Below, piece by piece: positions 57,336-64,000 of a stretch of 64,000 nt of DNA. Below the pieces are notes generated by a model. The model did not search any database, was not told the DNA's origin, and saw only the letters and a program-made list of their open reading frames with translations. A program made the position numbers and the translations under genes. The stretch's first letter is position 1. Every line of letters begins with the position of its first letter. The stretch is from Telopea speciosissima (lineage: Eukaryota > Streptophyta > Magnoliopsida > Proteales > Proteaceae), in contig NC_057922.1 of the NCBI RefSeq assembly GCF_018873765.1, positions 65,744,755 through 65,808,754 of the forward strand, in the 5' to 3' direction.

Positions 57336-58093
57336 AATATCCATCAAAATGGCAAAAATTTCGTAGTGACAAATATCCATTCCTCTGATCATGGTAACTA
57401 AATCCCGGTAATGGTAGTGACTCCTAATTGTCTTGTTTTTTTTAATGAAACGAAAATTCATTAAACAAAGACAAAAGGAAACAAAAGTTCTGCAATATTG
57501 TTCTTTAAAATATCATGAAGTTTCCTACTTCTTGCCTCATTGACTAATATATGAATCGACTGAGTTAGATGTCTATCTTTCTTAATAACAGAGACAAAAA
57601 CCATTTAAGTTAAATGAAACATCAATATCATAGAGGAAAGAGAAAATCTTCCGTGGTTAGGGGTGGTTCTTTGATAATGTGAGCCAATTCACTATTTCTA
57701 TTGAGTTCGTCTAGATTTCTATTGTTTTGCATCCATATTAAAGTGCTCCATCGACTCTTTGCTTGATCTCTTTTGCCTCAGCCTCTTATTCATATCCTAC
57801 ATAACAAAAATTCATATATGCTGCAATAAATTGTTGATTAGAAATAATTACAACACCCTAGCCTGGGGTGTCTATTACTCCTACTGCTCGTTTAGGTTGT
57901 CAGGGTGTCTCTTCACTTTCACTTGATATGCTTATGGATGTTTTTGAAGTGGTTGTTAACTAGTTGGATGATACACAAGTGGCTGTTGTGGGCCATGATA
58001 CTAATAAGCGCACTCTGTTGATGATGATATGCAAGATGGCTGTTTACCAGTTTCTACCCCCGTGAGTACTATTGTTCAGCCCCACGAGCAGCA
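57336..58093. other. Spacer, possibly including LINE 5' sequence
   Basis: No supported gene. 57850-58093 may be the decayed 5' part of the LINE that follows; I see no gag-like zinc knuckle in it. Confidence 0.4.
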
Positions 58094-61000
58094 ATGAAGT
58101 TCATTAGTTGGAACTGTCAAGGTTTGGGGAGAACATTGACTGTACGTTCGAATGCTGGCTGAACTCTCCCGCTCAAATAATGTTGATATGGTTTTCCTAA
58201 GGAAAACTAAGTGTGGCTTGCTACGCTTGCAACGCCTTTGTCACTGTATTGGAATGGACAGGGTGTTTAGTGTTGATGCTAATGGCTCTTCTAGTGGCCT
58301 TGCCCTATTCTGGAAACATCATATTAAGATGAATCTGGGTTATGTTTCAAGCATAATGTTAGATGGCTTTGTTTGTGTGAATGATGACTATATTTTTGCT
58401 TTAAGCTGTGTGCATGGAGATTTAGTTCGTTCGATGAGGTAACTAGTATGTGATAAGTTGTTGGCTTTCGGACATAATAGAACTTGTGATTGGCTTCTTT
58501 TTGGTGACTTCAACTCTCATTTACAATGGCAAGAAAATATTGGAGGTAAACCTACTTCACGAGATACTTCTCCTTTTCAAAGCATGCTTGATTCTTCTTC
58601 TTTATTGGACTTGGGCTGTAATGGGCCGTTGTTTACTTGGTCCAATTGGCGTATTGGAGATTCAAATGTGAAGATTCGGTTGGATAGGGCTTTGTCCAAT
58701 CATTCCTGGAGGCTACATCATTCTAATGTAGTGGTTTTTTTGTTAAAATTATCTGCAATTGGTTTTGATCATTGTCCTCTTTTGGTTGATTCGGAGGGTG
58801 GTCATTTTCATGTCCAACGACCTTTTCGTTTTGAGGCAATGTGGTTTCACCATCCAGATTGTAAATCAGTTGCTGCTGGTGCTTAGTTTGATACTATTAC
58901 TGGTGACCCTGCTTTTGCAATTCATTACAAACTTGATGTTTGTAGACATAATTATGTAAGGTGGAATAAGCAAATTCGCTCTACTATTGCTGGTATTATT
59001 TCTTTAGAGTGATTACCTTTTTTTGATTCTATTTGCATACAACTTAAAGTTCTAAAATCTTTCTTGGATGATTTATTTGCTAAGGAGGAGGATTTATGGA
59101 GGCAGAAATCTAGAGTTGATTGGTTGTGTGATGGTGATAGAAATACAAAGTTTTTTCATGCAACCACTGTTCAACGTCGCCAACATAACAAGATCTTGAG
59201 CCTTAAAGGGCCTAATGGTGTTTGGACTTCTGATGTGATGAGGTGTATGGTTTGATTTTTAATTATTATGGGAAAGCTTTTGCATCTAAGGGCGTAGATC
59301 ATAATGCCTTGGACACTGTCTTAGCATCAATAGAGCCTGTAATATCTCAAGAAACTAACTCTATGTTGGTTCGCCGACCTAGTATTAATGAGATGCGTGA
59401 TGCTTTATTTTCTATGAGCCCTCTTAAATCCCCAAGTATCGATGGCTTCCCTCCAACCTTTTTTCAAAAGTATTGGGATAGCTTCTTTGACACTGGTACT
59501 CTTTCATGTGATCTAAATGAGACATTGATTTGTCTTGTTCCTAAGGTTTTAAAACCCGAAACTGCAAACCAATTTCGACCAATTGCATTATGTACTGTTG
59601 TTTCTAAGGTGATTACCAAGATTATTGCTGGTCGGTTGAATTGGATGATGTGATTAGTCCATACCAATCTGCATTTGTCCCTAATCGTTTCATTTTTTGA
59701 TAATGTTTTTATGGCACATGAGTTATTTCATTATATCAAGAAAAGGAAGAAAAGTAAGAAGAAATATCTTGTAATGAAGTTAAATATGAAGAAAGCCAAT
59801 GATAGGCTAGAATGGGACTTTATTGAGGGTTTGCTCTTACGTATGGGTTTTTGTTCACATCTAGTCCGAATGATTATGGGATGTTTGAAATCTATTTCTT
59901 ATCATATATTGATAAATGGTGCTTCTAGGGGTTCATTCACACCAAGCTGTGGTATTCGGCAAGGTGATCCCTTATCTCATGCATTATTTATTTTATGCAG
60001 TCATGCTCTAAATTGTCTTCTATTAAGGGTTGAACCTGAATCTCTTATTCATGGCAACAAGGTTCGAAATAGGGCCCCTGCTATTACTCGTTTGTTATTT
60101 GCAGATGATAGCCTTATTTTCTCTGAAATTAAGGTGGATGAAGTTTACCATGTGAAGGATATTCTCCCAACTTATTGCAAGGCATCAGGTTAATCCATTA
60201 ATTTATCTAAGTTTTGTTTGACTTTTACTCCAAACACCCATTAGAAGTTGAAGAGATGGTTTTCCCGTACACTCAAGATTCCACATGGTTCTGGACCTAA
60301 GAAGTATTTGGGTTTACCAATAGATATTAGCATTTCCAAGGCTTCTCTTTTCAAGGATATTACTTCTAAAATTGATGGGAGGATCCAAGATTGGAAGTCT
60401 AAGCCTCTTTCTCATGCAGGTAAGGAGGTGCTTCTAAAATCTGTGGCTTTTTTCAATGAGAAATTATGTTAGCATGCACTTTAAACTTCTCGCTTCACAT
60501 CATCATTATGTAAAAAAGAGTATTGCAAATTTCATTTGGGGAGATAAGGAGGGACAACCGAAAGTTCATTGGGTGTCATGAGATTGTATGTATATGTCAA
60601 CGGAGAAGGGAGGGCTTGGATTTTGTGATCCTACACTTCATAATCGAGCTTTACTTTCTAAGACTGCCCATAGGCTTTGGTCTGATCCACATTGTTTGTT
60701 TTCTCGGTTTATAAAGGCTAATTATTTTCCACATGTTGATTTTCTTAAATCAAAGGTAGGAATTGACCCAAGTTGGGGGTGGCGGAGTATTTTGTTGGGA
60801 AAAGATGTTTTGCTTGACGGTTTGGGGTGGAGTGTTGGAAGGGGTTTTTCCATTGATCCATGACATGATAAATGGATCCCATATGAAGGTGGTATGAAAA
60901 CCAGTTTGTCTAAATTTTTGGACCTGGATAGAACTTGCTTGGCTGACTTTATTGATCAAGAGTTTATGTTATGGAAACAGGACTTATTGGATTTTTATTT

Positions 61001-61892
61001 CTTCCTTGATGATGTTGATCGCACGTATTTTAAGGATCAATCTCTGCTTGTATCCTACTGTGCGATTTGGTAGCAGTTTTGGTTTATCTCAATCAGCATT
61101 GGATGTTGATCATCTTTCATCTTTTATTGGAATGTGGAAAATTTTCTACGATCTAGGGAAAGACTATGGTCAGCAAATGTCCACCCTTGCTTCTTTCTTC
61201 CTTTGGCATATATGGTTGGCATGGTGTGACATGGTTTTTGGCCAAAGAGGTAATTCACACTGCAACTTGTGCTTTTGAGGAATATCAAAATGCTACTCTG
61301 ATTGAACTAAGGGTAGCGGCCGTAATGGATCAGATTGTGCCACCCCGTGTTTGGGAATGTCTACCGATTGGAAAAATTAAAGTTAATTGTGATGCAAGTT
61401 TACTCAGTTCCAATAGCAGAAGTGGTTTGAGATTTGTTTTTCAAAATCATCATGAAATGCCACTTCGAGTAGTTTCAGTTCTGTCCAAGTTTAGCAATAT
61501 CATGGTGGGTGAAACATTGGCTATCTGTGCTACACTACTGGAAGGCGTTTTTGCTGGTTACACTGATCTGTTGGTGGAGTCTGATCATATGGGTGTTGTC
61601 AATTATCTTCAACATGGTGGGGGTTCGATATTGATGGAGATCATACCTATTTTGGAGGATATTTTGTTATTATCTTCCTCTTTTAGTTTTTGTTATTTTG
61701 CTTATGTTTCAAGGGAGATAAATAGCTTTGCTTGACTCACTGGCAAGGAGGGTTTTGTCAGTAACGTATACGACAATCTGACCTAATTTCGATCCATGGT
61801 TTGTGGAGTTTGTTTCTTCATCTCCACCTATGTGTACTCACTGTACTATACCATTGATTAATAAAATCCACTCATTTCTACAAAATAAAAAA
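58094..61892 (+). mobile_element. LINE (L1-type) retroelement, decayed
   Basis: The ORF2 start MKFISWNCQGLGRTLTV is at 58094, the opening of a plant LINE endonuclease. Later come DWLLFGDFNSHL and FDHCPLL (endonuclease catalytic motifs), SRVDWLCDGDRNTKFFH, and the reverse-transcriptase blocks FRPIALCTVVSKVITKIIAGRL, GIRQGDPLSHALF and LLFADDSLIF (the F-A-D-D catalytic box). Then KKYLGLPIDI, a zf-RVT-like stretch and an RNase H-like end (IKVNCDASLLSS..., VESDHMGVVNYL) to 61735. An AATAAA near 61859 and an A-rich tail end it near 61892. Many stops and frame changes make it dead. No target duplication was found. Confidence 0.85.
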
Positions 61893-62315
61893 ATGATTGC
61901 TTTTGAAAATATAAAAACAAAAATATTTTCATCAATGTGGACGAAGTCATGAGGATGTTGAAGATCCTGATTGCTTGGCCCTTGCACTAGCGTGAGAACC
62001 AACGATAGTGCACACAGGGGCATCAATGGAGATAGGATTTTTGATTAAATGGGGACGATTCAATAATTTTGAGCGCTCATATGTCTAGAGCCTGGACCCA
62101 GCCAGATTTCGATTCGAACCTGATCCGATTCCGTGCTTTTAAACGTTCGTTGGGGATTCAAAATGCAACACTGTTGCGAGATAATAGAGGGCGGGAAAAG
62201 ATTGCAATGTCGATGATGCCCTAGTTTTTTTGGGGGCATCAGCTCATCCTTAATCTTTAGCTCACGGTGCTCTCTAACTCCAGTGAAATCCCATTTTGAT
62301 GCTCTAAGCTTGGCC
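61893..62315. other. Promoter and leader of the SNM1-like gene
   Basis: A short intergenic stretch between the LINE tail and the next start codon. No clear TATA box was assigned. The leader directly before the ATG is open upstream in frame without another ATG. Confidence 0.5.
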
Positions 62316-63633
62316 ATGTCGGACGACGACGATTTCCAGAACCCTGGCCACGTTCTTTCTCTCGCCCAGAAGAACCGTATTCTTCCATCACTCCAGAAAA
62401 CCACCATAAATCCCATTTCACAACCTCTGAGGCCTTCTAATGGTTCCCGGTCATCCAAGAAGAAGAAGAAGAGCTCGACCAGCACCGGGAAAGAAAATTT
62501 CAGATCTGCTTTTTCTGTCAATGAAAAAAGAGATGCCGGAGTGAAGAAGGATTCCGATTTGGCTTCAGCGAGGCCTGGCTTATTGGAATCGAAAGCAGAT
62601 TTCAGCAGGAATTTCCATTCTGGCGTTGATTGCAGTTTTAGGGACGAAGCAAGTATTTATGTGAATGGTGTTTCCATTGAGCGCAATGAGGGAACTAGAT
62701 TTGCAATAGAGACGAGTTTGTTAAATTCAAATGAGTCTAGGCCGATGGAATCAAGCAGGAACGGCTGTTTCACTCCAACCATTGATAACGATTGCTTTGG
62801 AGATGGTTCTCTTGGTTGTAGTGAATCTCTTGATTGTGGCAATAAAGAGTCATCTAAATCTGACAAAATTTCTGCTTTCGATTCAGCAGAATCTCAGTTA
62901 TTAGAATCAGTCACAAGTTGCAGTTTTAGAGCTGAGGATGAGTTCGTGGGTGGGGATGGTTTTTCGATAGGGCGTGATGATAAAGGTGGATTCAGATCGG
63001 AAAATAATTATTTATCGAATTCAGTTGAATCAAGGTTATTAGCGAGTGTAGAAAGCAATTCCCATGCCGATAATAGTTGCTATGAGGAGAATGGTGTTGA
63101 GGATTTTGAGCCAGGTACACAGCTCAATGTGTTAATGAAGTTGTGTTCCGAAATTGATGAAGTAGAAAAGTCGAAGGGAACTGACTTTTGGAAGGAAGAT
63201 GGTGATAGTTTGGTTGAGTGCCCTTTATGTGGAATTGACATTTCGGGATTGAGCGAGGAACAAAGACATGCTCATACCAATGGTTGCCTTGACCAAGAGG
63301 AAGAGCAACACGTCCAGACCAACAATCATTTTCACAGTAATGAGATTCAGAAGGCAAAGGTTTTGTACTTCTAGGACTCTAGATTCCTTTCTTTCTTCAG
63401 CATTCAATTTTGGCTTTATATTTAGTTATTTTCTTTATTTCTTTCTGTGGATTCTCTTCCATTTTCTTATTTTATACGGACAATTGTGATCCTTATGATT
63501 TGGTGGAGAGTGATCGTTGTTAATTCTGACCGCTAGAATGTTCACATTGATAGAGCGTTTATCCTATGTGGCAAAAAAATTATCAATCTGTTGATCGTGA
63601 GAGCCTAAGTTGTGAAGCAACTAGATGTAAGCT

Positions 63634-63682
<49 letters not shown>

Positions 63683-64000
63683 GCATTCTCCCTAAATTTC
63701 TGGAAACTTGCCAGTTTGATTAAGAAGTCAGAAATTGGTCAATTTGATAAGTTAGATGTTAATAGAAAATTTCCAAAAACGTGTCAAACTTGTGTGGAGT
63801 ATCTATTTGTCAAGTTTTTTGAAGGGTCTGATTTTCCAAGTTTTCCTTGCTACCTGTTTCGTATTACATGTGATGTCAACCTTTTAATTCTTAATAGATG
63901 TCTACTGGCCTTTTTTCAGTCTGAAACCAATAATCATTAGTGCAGTTCTATGAGATCTGAAGGAGGAGAATCAAGTCAGCTTAATAATGTTGGGCTACCT
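62316..64000 (+). CDS. SNM1: SNM1-like DNA cross-link repair protein, N-terminal part (cut by window end)
   Basis: The ATG at 62316 (MSDDDDFQNPGHVLSL...) opens a frame of 348 codons ending at a GT donor at 63360. Without splicing the frame would stop four codons later (VLYF-stop), so exon 1 is 62316-63359. Features: an acidic start, a lysine run at residues 48-52 (a possible nuclear signal), a long Ser/Asn-rich low-complexity region, and a UBZ4-type zinc finger. The finger is C302-x2-C305-x14-H320-x3-C324 (CPLCGIDISGLSEEQRHAHT). That finger in that context is how plant SNM1/DCLRE1A proteins begin. The family's metallo-beta-lactamase/beta-CASP nuclease domain would lie in exons beyond the window. 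Role from the family: nuclear repair of interstrand cross-links and oxidative damage. 63360 onward is intron 1, with an (AT)n run; the next exon was not fixed. Confidence 0.82.
63636..63677. repeat. (AT)n microsatellite in intron 1 of the SNM1-like gene
   Basis: About 20 AT units. Confidence 0.95.

Noticed and set aside
63919-64000. Possible second exon of the SNM1-like gene
   Set aside because: There are AG acceptors at the ends of TTTTTTCAG and TAGTGCAG, but a phase-0 continuation from exon 1 meets stops for both. The open frame at the window end fits only another phase.
1-64000. CRISPR arrays, operons, prophage or bacterial defence genes
   Set aside because: No regularly spaced repeats with unique spacers and no prokaryotic gene arrangement; the window is plant nuclear DNA.

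Overview
The window is nuclear DNA of a flowering plant, most likely a woody eudicot. The evidence is split genes with GT-AG introns, a light-harvesting gene, a JAZ repressor with the conserved Jas intron, Au-type SINE, copia, LINE, hAT and MITE sequences, and long AT-rich spacers. I cannot name the order or genus from sequence alone. I see no bacterial-style operon, CRISPR array or phage.

Layout. 1-2.4 kb: a broken pollen-receptor-kinase-like gene (minus). 2.4-16.3 kb: an upstream duplicate of a polygalacturonase gene, shredded into a pseudogene. Its first exon is split by a solo LTR with a perfect 5-bp target duplication. Its introns are filled with an LTR element, a hAT remnant carrying an Au SINE, LINE and copia pieces, and a foldback element made of GATAC-like repeats. 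16.7-18.7 kb: LHCA6 (minus, five exons, apparently intact), head to head with 19.6-34.4 kb: the apparently intact polygalacturonase (plus, five exons). Intron 2 of the polygalacturonase is about 9.5 kb because an antisense copia element of 8.3 kb (TSD CATGT) sits in it. That element has a solo LTR in its RNase H and a tandem triplication of about 0.9 kb of its integrase region. 34.4-48.7 kb: gene-poor, with MITEs, a SINE abutting a LINE, and a TRIM-like element. 49.1-50.8 kb: a JAZ/TIFY10-like gene (plus). 52.6-57.3 kb: MITEs and a 3.3-kb TIR-bounded element (TSD TAA) carrying fragments of a 6-phosphogluconolactonase gene, a LONELY GUY gene, a promoter-like segment and a tRNA-like sequence. 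58.1-61.9 kb: a decayed LINE. 62.3 kb to the end: the first exon of an SNM1-type DNA cross-link repair gene (plus), cut by the window edge.

The intact genes have separate roles: LHCA6 in the PSI-NDH antenna, the polygalacturonase in pectin remodelling, JAZ in jasmonate repression and SNM1 in DNA repair. They do not form a pathway. The best candidates for something undescribed are the gene-capturing TIR element at 53.9-57.2 kb, the tRNA-like sequence inside it whose anticodon arm is replaced by a long perfect hairpin, and the integrase triplication in the intronic copia element.

All splice sites were read by eye from GT/AG borders, reading phase and remembered family sequence; no alignment was run.
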